Positions 36,958-44,563 of a DNA stretch of 64,000 bases are shown here, one piece after another (position 1 is the first letter of the stretch; every line of letters begins with the position of its first letter). Below the pieces are notes generated by a model. The model saw only the letters and a program-made list of their open reading frames with translations, searched no databases and had not been told where the DNA came from. Made by a program: the position numbers and the translations under genes. The stretch comes from Variovorax paradoxus (GTDB lineage Bacteria > Pseudomonadota > Gammaproteobacteria > Burkholderiales > Burkholderiaceae_C): positions 4,762,501-4,826,500 of the forward strand of contig NZ_JAUSXL010000002.1 of assembly GCF_030815975.1 (NCBI RefSeq). Reading direction: 5' to 3'.

Positions 36958-37739
36958 ACAACGACATCGCCCGCGCCCCCGCGCGCAAGAACGCCGACCA
37001 GCCGCCGGTGCTGGTCTATGAAGAGGTGCGCAAGCTTTATGGCGACTTCGTGGCGCTCAACGGCGTCTCGCTGCAGGTCCACAAGGGCGAGGTGATGTGC
37101 CTGATCGGCCCTTCGGGCTCGGGCAAGTCCACGCTGCTGCGCTGTACCAACGCGCTGGAAACCATCAACGGCGGGCGCGTGCTGATCGACGGCGTGCCGC
37201 TGCCCGTGCAGGAGTCGGCGGTGCGCAAGGTGCGCCAGCGCATGGGCATGGTGTTCCAGAGCTTCGAGCTGTTCCCGCACAAGTCCGCGCTCGACAACGT
37301 GGCCATGGGCCCCATCACCGTGCTGGGCATGCGCGAGGCCGAGGCCAAGGCGCGCGCCATGGCGCTGCTGGAGAAGGTCGGGCTGTCCGCCAAGGCCGGC
37401 AGCTTCCCGGCCAACCTTTCCGGCGGCCAGCAGCAGCGCGTGGCGATTGCCCGCGCGCTGGCCATGGAGCCGGAGGTGATGCTGTTCGACGAGCCCACTT
37501 CCGCGCTCGACCCCGAAACCGTGGGCGAAGTGCTCAGCGTGATGCAGAAGCTCGCCCAGGAAGGCATGACCATGATCGTGGTCACGCATGAAATGGGCTT
37601 TGCGCGGCGCGTGGCCGACTGGGTGGTGGTGTTCGAGTCCGGCGCCATCATCGAACAGGGGCCGCCCGCGCAGATCTTCGAGCACCCCACCGTGGAGCGC
37701 ACGCGCGACTTCCTCGGCCACCTCGGCTGGAACGGCTGA
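36954..37739 (+). CDS. Polar amino-acid type ABC transporter ATPase
   Basis: 261 aa. Walker [10 protein letters not shown] near 51, Q-loop [18 protein letters not shown] near 98, signature [18 protein letters not shown] near 155, Walker [15 protein letters not shown] near 176, and the switch His in [12 protein letters not shown] near 208. The GlnQ/HisP-like sequence energises uptake through the two permeases upstream. It closes the transporter block, 47 bp before the dehydratase gene. Confidence 0.95.
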   Translation: MNNDIARAPARKNADQPPVLVYEEVRKLYGDFVALNGVSLQVHKGEVMCLIGPSGSGKSTLLRCTNALETINGGRVLIDGVPLPVQESAVRKVRQRMGMVFQSFELFPHKSALDNVAMGPITVLGMREAEAKARAMALLEKVGLSAKAGSFPANLSGGQQQRVAIARALAMEPEVMLFDEPTSALDPETVGEVLSVMQKLAQEGMTMIVVTHEMGFARRVADWVVVFESGAIIEQGPPAQIFEHPTVERTRDFLGHLGWNG

Positions 37740-37786
37740 CGAACGAACCGACAACGAACGCCGCTTCCATCTCTCTCGCTTCAACC

Positions 37787-38998
37787 ATGAAAATCACCAA
37801 CGCCCGCGTCATCGTCTGTAGCCCCGGCCGCAACTTCGTCACCCTCAAGATCGAAACCGACGAAGGCCTGACCGGCATCGGCGACGCCACGCTCAACGGG
37901 CGCGAACTCTCCGTGGCCGCCTACCTCACCGAGCACGTCATTCCCTGCCTGATCGGACGCGACGCGCACCAGATCGAGGACATCTGGCAGTACCTCTACA
38001 AGGGCGCCTACTGGCGCCGCGGCCCGGTCACCATGACCGCCATCGCCGCCGTGGACACGGCCCTGTGGGACATCAAGGCCAAGGCCGCGGGCCTGCCGCT
38101 GTACCAGCTGCTCGGCGGCAAGAGCCGCACCGGCGTGATGGTCTACGGCCACGCCAACGGCAGCGACATCGAGCACACGGTGGACGAGGTGCTGCGCTAT
38201 GCGGACGCCGGCTACAAGGCCATCCGCGCGCAAAGCGGCGTGCCGGGGCTGGAGAAGGTCTACGGCGTCGGCAAGGGCACTTTGTTCTACGAGCCGGCCG
38301 ATGCCGACCTGCCCTCCGAGCACGACTGGTCCACCGAAAAGTACCTGCGCCACACGCCCAAGCTGTTCGAGCGCATCCGCGAGAAGCTCGGCTTCGAGCA
38401 CCACCTGCTGCACGACGTGCACCATCGCCTGACGCCGATCGAGGCGGGCCGCCTGGGCAAGTCGCTCGAGCCCTTCAACCTCTTCTGGATGGAGGACGCG
38501 ACGCCGGCCGAGAATCAGGATGCCTTCCGCCTGATCCGCCAGCACACCACCACGCCGCTGGCGGTGGGCGAGATCTTCAACTCCATCTGGGACTGCAAGG
38601 CGCTGATCGAGAACCAGCTGATCGACTACATCCGCGCCACCGTGGTCCATGCCGGCGGCATCACGCACCTGCGCCGCATCGCCGACCTGGCCTCGCTCTA
38701 CCAGGTGCGCACCGGCTGCCACGGCGCCACCGACCTGTCGCCGGTGTGCATGGGCGCGGCGCTGCATTTCGACCTGTGGGTGCCGAATTTCGGCATCCAG
38801 GAGTACATGCGCCACACCGAAGAAACCGACGCCGTGTTCCCGCACGCCTACACCTTCGACCAGGGCATGCTCTACCCCGGCGACGTGCCCGGCCACGGCG
38901 TGGAGATCGACGAGGCGCTGGCCGCGAAGTACCCCTACAAGCGCGCCTACCTGCCGGTCAACCGCCTGCAGCACGACGGCACGCTGTGGAACTGGTGA
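37787..38998 (+). CDS. manD: D-mannonate dehydratase, enolase superfamily
   Basis: 403 aa. ManD/RspA signatures: [20 protein letters not shown] at the start, [20 protein letters not shown] near 72, metal and acid-base residues in [11 protein letters not shown] near 208 (Asp and His), [12 protein letters not shown] near 235 (Glu), [12 protein letters not shown] near 262 (Glu) and [10 protein letters not shown] near 312. The TPAENQ stretch and full length (about 400 aa) fit ManD. It dehydrates D-mannonate to 2-keto-3-deoxy-D-gluconate. D-gluconate dehydration is a known minor activity in the subgroup. Ends 5 bp before the oxidoreductase. Confidence 0.9.
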   Translation: MKITNARVIVCSPGRNFVTLKIETDEGLTGIGDATLNGRELSVAAYLTEHVIPCLIGRDAHQIEDIWQYLYKGAYWRRGPVTMTAIAAVDTALWDIKAKAAGLPLYQLLGGKSRTGVMVYGHANGSDIEHTVDEVLRYADAGYKAIRAQSGVPGLEKVYGVGKGTLFYEPADADLPSEHDWSTEKYLRHTPKLFERIREKLGFEHHLLHDVHHRLTPIEAGRLGKSLEPFNLFWMEDATPAENQDAFRLIRQHTTTPLAVGEIFNSIWDCKALIENQLIDYIRATVVHAGGITHLRRIADLASLYQVRTGCHGATDLSPVCMGAALHFDLWVPNFGIQEYMRHTEETDAVFPHAYTFDQGMLYPGDVPGHGVEIDEALAAKYPYKRAYLPVNRLQHDGTLWNW

Positions 38999-39003
38999 GC
39001 GCC

Positions 39004-40524
39004 ATGCCCGACAGGCTGAATCCCGGGACGCTGGCCGCGCTGCCGCCCGCGGTGGCGCGCCCCGCCTACGACCGCGCCTCGCTCGAGGCCGGCATCGTCC
39101 ACCTGGGCGTCGGCGCGTTCCAGCGCGCCCACCTGGCCGCCGTCACCGAGGCGGCGCTGCATGCCAGCGGCGACCTGCGCTGGGGCATCGCGGGGGTGTC
39201 GCTGCGCAGCGCCGAAACGCGCGATGCGCTCGCGCCGCAGGACGGCCTCTACACGCTCGCACTGCGCGACGTGGACGAGGCCGGCATGCCGCGTGCGTCG
39301 CTGCAGGTCATCGGCTGCCTGCTCGGCGTGCAGGTCGCGCCCGAGGACCCGGCGGCGGTGCTCGCGCGCATCGCCCATCCCGCGACCCGCATCGTGAGCC
39401 TCACCGTCACGGAAAAAGGCTACTGCCACGACCCGGCCACCGGTGCGCTGCGCGCCGACCATCCCGACGTGCTGCACGACCTCGCGCGCCCCGATGCGCC
39501 GCGCGGCACGCTCGGCTTCCTGGTTTCGGGCCTGCGCCTGCGGCAGCTGCGCGGGCTGGCGCCGGTCACGCTGCTGTCGCTCGACAACCTGCCGTCCAAC
39601 GGCCACCTGCTGCGCGGCCTGGTGCTGGACTTCGCGCAGCGCGTCGATCCGCAGCTGGCACGCTGGATTGCCGAACACTGCAGCTTCCCCTGTTCGATGG
39701 TGGACCGCATCGTCCCGCGCACCACCGACGCCGACCGCGCGCAGGTCAACGCCGCGCTCGGCCTGGAGGACGCCTGGCCGGTGGTCGGCGAGCGCTTTCT
39801 CGAATGGGTGGTGGAAGACGACTTCGCGGCCGGCCGCCCGGCCTGGGACGCGGGCGGCGCCCGCTTCGTGGCCGACGCGCGCCCCTTCGAGACACTGAAG
39901 CTGCGCATGGTCAACGGCGCGCATTCGGCACTCGCGTACCTCGGCGCCATGGCGGGCCTCGACACGGTCGACCGCGCGGTCGCCACCCCTGCCCTGCACC
40001 GCTACCTCGACGGGCTCATGCGCAACGAGATCGCGCCCACGCTGCCGGCGCTTCCCGGGCTGGACCTCGATGCGTACCGCCAACGCCTGCTCGAGCGCTT
40101 CGCCAACCCGGCGCTCGCGCACCGCACCGCGCAGATCGCGATGGACGGCTCGCAGAAGCTGCCGCAGCGCCTGCTGGGCACGGTGCGCGACCGGCTCGCC
40201 GCAGGCGCTTCGATCGACCGCCTTGCGCTGGCCGTCGCGGCCTGGCTGCACTACCTGCGCGGCGTGGACGAACTCGGCCGCCGCCACGAGATCCAGGATC
40301 CATTGGCCGACGCGCTGGCCGAACGATGTGCGGCGGCCGAACGCGCGGCAGCCGCTGCCGAGCCGGCACGGGCCGACGAAGCGCGCGTGGCTGCGTTCGC
40401 GGCTTTCGCGCCGGTGTTCGGCAATGACCTCGGAAGCAACGCGCGCTTCATCTCCGCCGTGGCCAGGCAGCTGCGTGCGCTGCGCGAGCTGGGTGTGCAC
40501 GAGACGCTGGCGGTTCAGGCCTGA
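39004..40524 (+). CDS. Mannitol dehydrogenase family; probable D-mannonate oxidoreductase (fructuronate reductase)
   Basis: 506 aa from the ATG at 39004. N-terminal nucleotide site IVHLGVGAFQRAHLAAVTEA near 31; SMVDRIVPRTTDADRAQ near 235; catalytic Lys-Asn-His cluster in ETLKLRMVNGAHSALAYLG near 297. The long-chain polyol dehydrogenase family includes mannitol 2-dehydrogenase, D-arabinitol dehydrogenase and UxuB. Location directly behind manD favours UxuB chemistry, D-fructuronate to D-mannonate with NADH. Mannitol oxidation remains possible. Last gene of the operon by spacing. Confidence 0.85.
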   Translation: MPDRLNPGTLAALPPAVARPAYDRASLEAGIVHLGVGAFQRAHLAAVTEAALHASGDLRWGIAGVSLRSAETRDALAPQDGLYTLALRDVDEAGMPRASLQVIGCLLGVQVAPEDPAAVLARIAHPATRIVSLTVTEKGYCHDPATGALRADHPDVLHDLARPDAPRGTLGFLVSGLRLRQLRGLAPVTLLSLDNLPSNGHLLRGLVLDFAQRVDPQLARWIAEHCSFPCSMVDRIVPRTTDADRAQVNAALGLEDAWPVVGERFLEWVVEDDFAAGRPAWDAGGARFVADARPFETLKLRMVNGAHSALAYLGAMAGLDTVDRAVATPALHRYLDGLMRNEIAPTLPALPGLDLDAYRQRLLERFANPALAHRTAQIAMDGSQKLPQRLLGTVRDRLAAGASIDRLALAVAAWLHYLRGVDELGRRHEIQDPLADALAERCAAAERAAAAAEPARADEARVAAFAAFAPVFGNDLGSNARFISAVARQLRALRELGVHETLAVQA

Positions 40525-40560
40525 GCGAGCGGGCCAGGCCCGCGGTCACAATGCCTGGCC

Positions 40561-41061
40561 ATGCACTTCTTCACCCGCCTCTTGCGCGCCCTTGCCACCG
40601 CGCTGCTCGTGCCCATCCTGCTGTTCGAGGAATGGGGCTGGGAGCCGCTCGCCGCGCTGGTCCGCCGCCTGGCCCGGCTGCCGCTGTGGGCGCGGCTGGA
40701 AAACCGGCTGCGCGGTTTGCCGCCGTGGGGCGCGATGTTGGCCTTCATGCTGCCGGTCCTGCTGTTGCTGCCAGTCAAGGTGCTCGCCCTCTTTCTCTTC
40801 GGCCGCGGCCATGCCGCAAGCGGCGTGACGGTGCTGGTCGTCGCCAAGCTGATCGGTACCGCCTTCGTCGCGCGCATCTTCCAACTGGTCGAGCCCGCGC
40901 TCATGCGCATTCCGCTGTTCGCCCGCTGGTACCCGCGCTGGAAAGCCTGGAAAGACCACGTGCTGACGCTCGTTCGCGAGAGCCGCCCGTGGCGCGTGGT
41001 GCGCGCATTCAACTGGCGCATGCACCGCCTCTGGCGCCGGTTGCGAGGCCAGGCGCTTTGA
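40561..41061 (+). CDS. Small membrane protein of unknown function
   Basis: 166 aa from the ATG at 40561. Two strong hydrophobic stretches (MLAFMLPVLLLLPVKVLALFL near 60-82 and the VTVLVVAKLIGTAFVARIF region near 90-110), an amphipathic N-terminus (FFTRLLRALATALLVPILLF), and a strongly basic Trp/Arg-rich tail (WYPRWKAWKDHV, WRMHRLWRRLRG). No domain recognised. It stands 36 bp after the oxidoreductase, so weak cotranscription is possible, but its content suggests an independent gene. Confidence 0.75.
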   Translation: MHFFTRLLRALATALLVPILLFEEWGWEPLAALVRRLARLPLWARLENRLRGLPPWGAMLAFMLPVLLLLPVKVLALFLFGRGHAASGVTVLVVAKLIGTAFVARIFQLVEPALMRIPLFARWYPRWKAWKDHVLTLVRESRPWRVVRAFNWRMHRLWRRLRGQAL

Positions 41062-41068
41062 ATATTTT

Positions 41069-41109
41069 TACCCGGGTAGATTGTGCATTTAGTTTTGCCC
41101 GGGTAATAT
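41069..41109 (+). promoter_or_regulatory. Promoter with two CCCGGGTA operators before the GIY-YIG/MarR unit
   Basis: Site 1 TACCCGGGTA (41069-41078, perfect palindrome) and site 2 TGCCCGGGTA (41096-41105), centres 27 bp apart. Between and over them a promoter fits: TTGTGC (41081-41086), 17-bp spacer, TAATAT (41104-41109). The -10 overlaps site 2. The predicted start is only about 1 bp before the ATG at 41117, so the message may be leaderless; no Shine-Dalgarno is visible. Likely bound by the MarR-like protein encoded next. Confidence 0.6.
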
Positions 41110-41116
41110 TCGCGGC

Positions 41117-41479
41117 ATGAACCTGCCACCAGAGACGAAGCGCGCCCTCGTCAGGAAATACAAGGACACGGTGCTCCCCGCGGGCGTCTTCGTCATTCGC
41201 AACACGCTGAGCGGCCGCATTCATGTGGCCGGAAGCCTCGATGTCGAGGGCGCGATGAACCGGGCCCGCTTCGAACTCGGCCTGCGTTCGCACCGCAACA
41301 AGGCCTTGGTGAGCGACTGGGCCGCGCATGGCGCCGAACACTTCAGCTTCGAGGTGATCGACCGGGTCAAGGAACGCGACGACCCGGCCTTCGACCGCGC
41401 CGCCGAGCTGGAGAAACTCCTCGCGCTCTGGCGCGAGGAACTCCAGTGCCACGGCGACCGGGGCTACGACGCGCCATGA
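41117..41479 (+). CDS. GIY-YIG nuclease-fold protein
   Basis: 120 aa. The GIY-YIG core is recognisable but altered: LPAGVFVIRNTLSGRIHVAGS (GVF...HVA in place of GIY...YIG) near 21-41, Arg in MNRARFELGLRSHRNKAL near 57, and Glu in AEHFSFEVIDRV near 78. The family cleaves DNA, but the substitutions mean activity is not assured. Overlap with the MarR-like gene (ATGA) shows coupling. Basic N-terminus KRALVRKYKD. Confidence 0.8.
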   Translation: MNLPPETKRALVRKYKDTVLPAGVFVIRNTLSGRIHVAGSLDVEGAMNRARFELGLRSHRNKALVSDWAAHGAEHFSFEVIDRVKERDDPAFDRAAELEKLLALWREELQCHGDRGYDAP

Positions 41480-41916
41480 GCATCGATCCGCTGGACTTGT
41501 GCCTCAACATCGGCCGTGCCCACGCCAGCCTGAACCTGAAGCTCCAAGAGGAGTTGGGCGCCTTCCACGGCCTGAACTACGAAGACTTCACTTTGCTCCA
41601 TGCGCTCCTGTGCGCCGAAGGCGGCCGCATGGCGATGACCGAGCTTTCGCGCACCTTGGGGTTGCCGATGTCGGCGCTGGTTCGCAAAATGGTCCTGCTC
41701 GAAAAAACAGGACTGGCCGAACGCACGGCCGGCGCGATCGAAGACAACCGCCGCCATGCAACCATCCGCCCCAGCGGCAAAAAATTGATGCAAGCTGCGG
41801 TCACGACCGTTGAAGCCATCTGCGCCGATACGGTGAAATCGCTGGCCCCGCAAAGCCTGCCGCAAATCAACGCCACGCTCCTTGCGTTTTGCCACGACGA
41901 CACGCCGAAGGTCTGA
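41476..41916 (+). CDS. MarR-like winged-helix regulator
   Basis: 146 aa from the ATG at 41476. N-terminal dimerisation helices (LCLNIGRAHASLNLKLQEEL), then the winged helix: YEDFTLLHALLCAEGGRMAM, TELSRTLGLPMSALVRKMVL (recognition helix), LEKTGLAERTAGAIEDNRRH and ATIRPSGKKLMQ (wing). This is MarR architecture at a usual length. It probably autoregulates via the paired CCCGGGTA sites and may also control the MATE gene downstream. Confidence 0.88.
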   Translation: MSIDPLDLCLNIGRAHASLNLKLQEELGAFHGLNYEDFTLLHALLCAEGGRMAMTELSRTLGLPMSALVRKMVLLEKTGLAERTAGAIEDNRRHATIRPSGKKLMQAAVTTVEAICADTVKSLAPQSLPQINATLLAFCHDDTPKV

Positions 41917-41977
41917 GCCGTTCAACGAGCAGGTCCGCAGCCCGTTTCGACCGGACCAGACGAACAACGAATCCGAC

Positions 41978-42556
41978 ATGCCATCCGACACGCCACCCAT
42001 CAACCTGATTGTTTTCGCCGGCTTCAAGCGCATCGCGCAGGGACGCACGGCCGATGTGCTCGCGCAGTTGCGCGGACGCAAGGACGACGACACGCCTTAC
42101 CTCGTGTTCGACGAACAGACCGGCGAGCCGCTCGACTTCGACGTGCACAACCGGGCCGGCGTCGTGACATCCGCTGCCAGCGCCGGGGCCCATGACGAAA
42201 CCCCGCGCGGCGTAGGCCGTCCGAGGCTGGGCGTCGTGGCGCGCGAAGTCACCCTGCTTCCGCGTCACTGGGACTGGCTCAACCGCCAACCGGGCGGCGC
42301 TTCGGTCGCGTTGCGGCGCCTGGTGCAGGAGGCGAGCCGCGTCAATGCCGACCGCGATGCCGTGCGCGCATCGCGCGAAGCCACCTACCGCTTCATGACC
42401 GCCATCGCCGGCGCCCTGCCCGGCTTCGAGGAAGCCACGCGCGCGCTGTTCGCGGGCGAGCACGAGCGCTTCGAGGCACTGATCGACGCCTGGCCCGCGG
42501 ACCTGCGCACCCATCTTCAAAAACTGTCCGCCGCCGGCTGGAGCACCACTGCATGA
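41978..42556 (+). CDS. DUF2239 family protein
   Basis: 192 aa from the ATG at 41978. DUF2239 features: FAGFKRIAQGRTADVLAQLR near 12, PYLVFDEQTGEPLDFDVHN near 42, GRPRLGVVAREVTLLPRHWD near 80 and LNRQPGGASVALRRLVQEAS near 102. The family is uncharacterised; the second half looks like a small helical RNA/DNA-binding module. The stop overlaps the MATE start by 4 bp. Also 61 bp downstream of the MarR-like gene, likely in one unit. Confidence 0.88.
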   Translation: MPSDTPPINLIVFAGFKRIAQGRTADVLAQLRGRKDDDTPYLVFDEQTGEPLDFDVHNRAGVVTSAASAGAHDETPRGVGRPRLGVVAREVTLLPRHWDWLNRQPGGASVALRRLVQEASRVNADRDAVRASREATYRFMTAIAGALPGFEEATRALFAGEHERFEALIDAWPADLRTHLQKLSAAGWSTTA

Positions 42557-43968
42557 GAACGACCCCCGAGAACGCAAGCACAGGCCAGAGCGGCCTTCAA
42601 GGCACGTCGGTGGCGCCCGTCGGTGCGCCGCGCGCGCTGTGGAAGACCTTCCTGTTCTTCCTCGCGCCGATGCTGCTCAGCAACATCCTGCAGTCCATGT
42701 CGGGCACCATCAACAACATCTACATCGGCCAGATGATCGGCGTCGGCGCGCTGGCGGCCGTGTCGAGTTTCTTCCCGGTGATGTTCTTCTTCATCGCCTT
42801 TGTCATCGGGCTGGGCGCCGGCGCCTCGGTGCTGATCGGCCAGGCCTGGGGCGCGCGCGACGCCGCCAAGGCCAAGGCCATCGCGGGCACCGCGCTGTCG
42901 GTCGGCATCCTGCTCGGGCTGGCGGTGGCCGTGTTCGGCGGCGCCTTCACGACGCCGCTGCTTTCCTTGCTGGGCACGCCGCCCGACGTGCTGGCCGACT
43001 CCACGCGCTATGCGCGCATCATGCTGATCGCGATGCCGGGGCTGTTCGTGTTCCTGCTTTCCACCGCCATGTTGCGCGGCGTCGGCGACACGGTCACTCC
43101 GCTGCTCACGCTGCTGATCTCCACCGGAACCGGCCTCGTCGTCACGCCCGCGCTCATCCGCGGCTGGGGCGGCCTGCCGCAACTGGGCGTCGCGAGCGCC
43201 GCCTGGGCCTCGGTGCTGGCCTTCGTGCTCGCCACGCTGTGGCTGGGCTGGCGCCTGCGCCGCCGCGGCAGCCCGCTGGCGCCCGATGCGCAATTCTTCC
43301 GCCACCTGCGCATCGACCCCAAGCTGCTGAAAGCCGTGCTCAAGGTGGGCATACCCACGGGCGTGCAGATGATCGTGGTGGCGCTGGCCGAGGTGGCGCT
43401 GCTCTCGCTGGTCAACAGCTATGGCTCCAGCGCCACCGCGGCCTATGGCGCGGTGAACCAGGTGGTGGCCTACGTGCAGTTCCCGGCCATCTCGATCGCC
43501 ATCACGGCGTCGATCCTGGGCGCACAGGCCATCGGCGCGGGCCGCGCCGACCGGCTGGGCGCCATCGCCAGGACCGCGCTGCTGATGAACCTGGTGCTGA
43601 CCGGCGGCCTGGTGCTGCTGGGCTACCTGTTCTCGCGCCACCTCATGGGCTTCTTCATCACCAGCGCGCCGGTGATCGAGATTGCGCAGACGCTGCTGCA
43701 CATCATGCTGTGGAGCCTGGTGATCTTCGGCATGGCCGCGGCCATCTCGGGGATCATGCGGGCCAGCGGTTCGGTGCTGGTGCCCACGGCCATCTCGATC
43801 CTCTGCCTGATCGGCATCGAGGTGCCCGTGGCCTGGTTCATGAGCCACCGCATCGGGCTCAACGGCATCTGGTGGGCCTACCCCGTGACCTTCGGCGCGA
43901 TGCTGCTGCTGCAGACGGCCTACTACCGGCTGGTGTGGCGCAAGAAGGCGATCCGGCGGATGGTGTAG
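42553..43968 (+). CDS. MATE family efflux transporter
   Basis: 471 aa. Twelve hydrophobic segments in two MatE repeats: LFFLAPMLLSNILQSMSG, NNIYIGQMIGVGALAAVSSF in the first and KVGIPTGVQMIVVALAEVAL in the second. GLGAGASVLIGQAWGARD near 88 is typical. It exports drugs or metabolites by Na+ or H+ antiport across the inner membrane. The first 30 residues are polar and precede helix 1. Coupled by ATGA overlap to DUF2239. Confidence 0.93.
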   Translation: MRTTPENASTGQSGLQGTSVAPVGAPRALWKTFLFFLAPMLLSNILQSMSGTINNIYIGQMIGVGALAAVSSFFPVMFFFIAFVIGLGAGASVLIGQAWGARDAAKAKAIAGTALSVGILLGLAVAVFGGAFTTPLLSLLGTPPDVLADSTRYARIMLIAMPGLFVFLLSTAMLRGVGDTVTPLLTLLISTGTGLVVTPALIRGWGGLPQLGVASAAWASVLAFVLATLWLGWRLRRRGSPLAPDAQFFRHLRIDPKLLKAVLKVGIPTGVQMIVVALAEVALLSLVNSYGSSATAAYGAVNQVVAYVQFPAISIAITASILGAQAIGAGRADRLGAIARTALLMNLVLTGGLVLLGYLFSRHLMGFFITSAPVIEIAQTLLHIMLWSLVIFGMAAAISGIMRASGSVLVPTAISILCLIGIEVPVAWFMSHRIGLNGIWWAYPVTFGAMLLLQTAYYRLVWRKKAIRRMV

Positions 43969-43989
43969 CCGCCGCGGCGGCGGATCGGA

Positions 43990-44466
43990 TCACTCGCCGT
44001 CGAAGGCTTTCTGCACCTCGGCGATGTCGAGCTTGATCATCTTCATCATCGCCTGCATCGCGCGGGCGGCCTTGGCCGGATCCTTGTCCTTGAACATGCG
44101 CAGGATGGGCGTGGGCGCGACCTGCCACGACACGCCGTAGCGGTCTGTGAGCCAGCCGCACTGCACCGGCTGGCCGCCGCCTTCGAGCAGCCTCTCCCAG
44201 TAGTTGTCGACCTCGGCCTGCGTCTCGCATCTCACGAGCATCGAGATGGCCGGGGTGAACTTGTACTGCGGCCCGCCGTTGAGCACCATGAACTCCTGCC
44301 CGTCGAGCTCGAACATCGCGGTGAGCAGCGAGCCCTTGAGGCTGGGGTTCTCGTCGCCCCAGAGCTGCTTTTCGGTCATGCGCGAGTTCGGAAAGATGGC
44401 GGTGTAGAACTTGAGCGCGTCTTCGCCGTTGCGGTCGAACCAGAGGCAGGGAACGATCTTCTGCAT
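43990..44466 (-). CDS. VOC superfamily protein, PhnB-like
   Basis: 158 aa from the ATG at 44466. PhnB/3-demethylubiquinone-methyltransferase-like fold: KIVPCLWFDRNGEDALKFYT at the start, LLTAMFELDGQEFMVLNGGP near 50, FTPAISMLVRCETQAEVDNY near 72, CGWLTDRYGVSWQVAPTPIL near 108. These proteins are glyoxalase-fold and mostly uncharacterised. A 16-bp palindrome sits 23 bp upstream of the start. Converges on the MATE gene. Confidence 0.88.
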   Translation of the reverse strand: MQKIVPCLWFDRNGEDALKFYTAIFPNSRMTEKQLWGDENPSLKGSLLTAMFELDGQEFMVLNGGPQYKFTPAISMLVRCETQAEVDNYWERLLEGGGQPVQCGWLTDRYGVSWQVAPTPILRMFKDKDPAKAARAMQAMMKMIKLDIAEVQKAFDGE

Positions 44467-44489
44467 GGGAATCTCCTGAGTTTTGATGA

Positions 44490-44505
44490 TGAACCTACAG
44501 GTTCA
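44490..44505. promoter_or_regulatory. Perfect 16-bp palindrome before the VOC gene
   Basis: TGAACCT-AC-AGGTTCA, arms of 7 bp, in the 97-bp gap upstream of the VOC gene (minus strand). A TTGATA hexamer lies just upstream on the minus strand (44512-44507), so the palindrome would occupy the promoter spacer, the position used by MerR-type activators. No regulator gene is adjacent. Confidence 0.5.
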
Positions 44506-44563
44506 GTATCAAGGCGGTGCGAGGTGCTTGTCAATCCGTGCAGCGCCCGTCAGAGGGAAGTTT

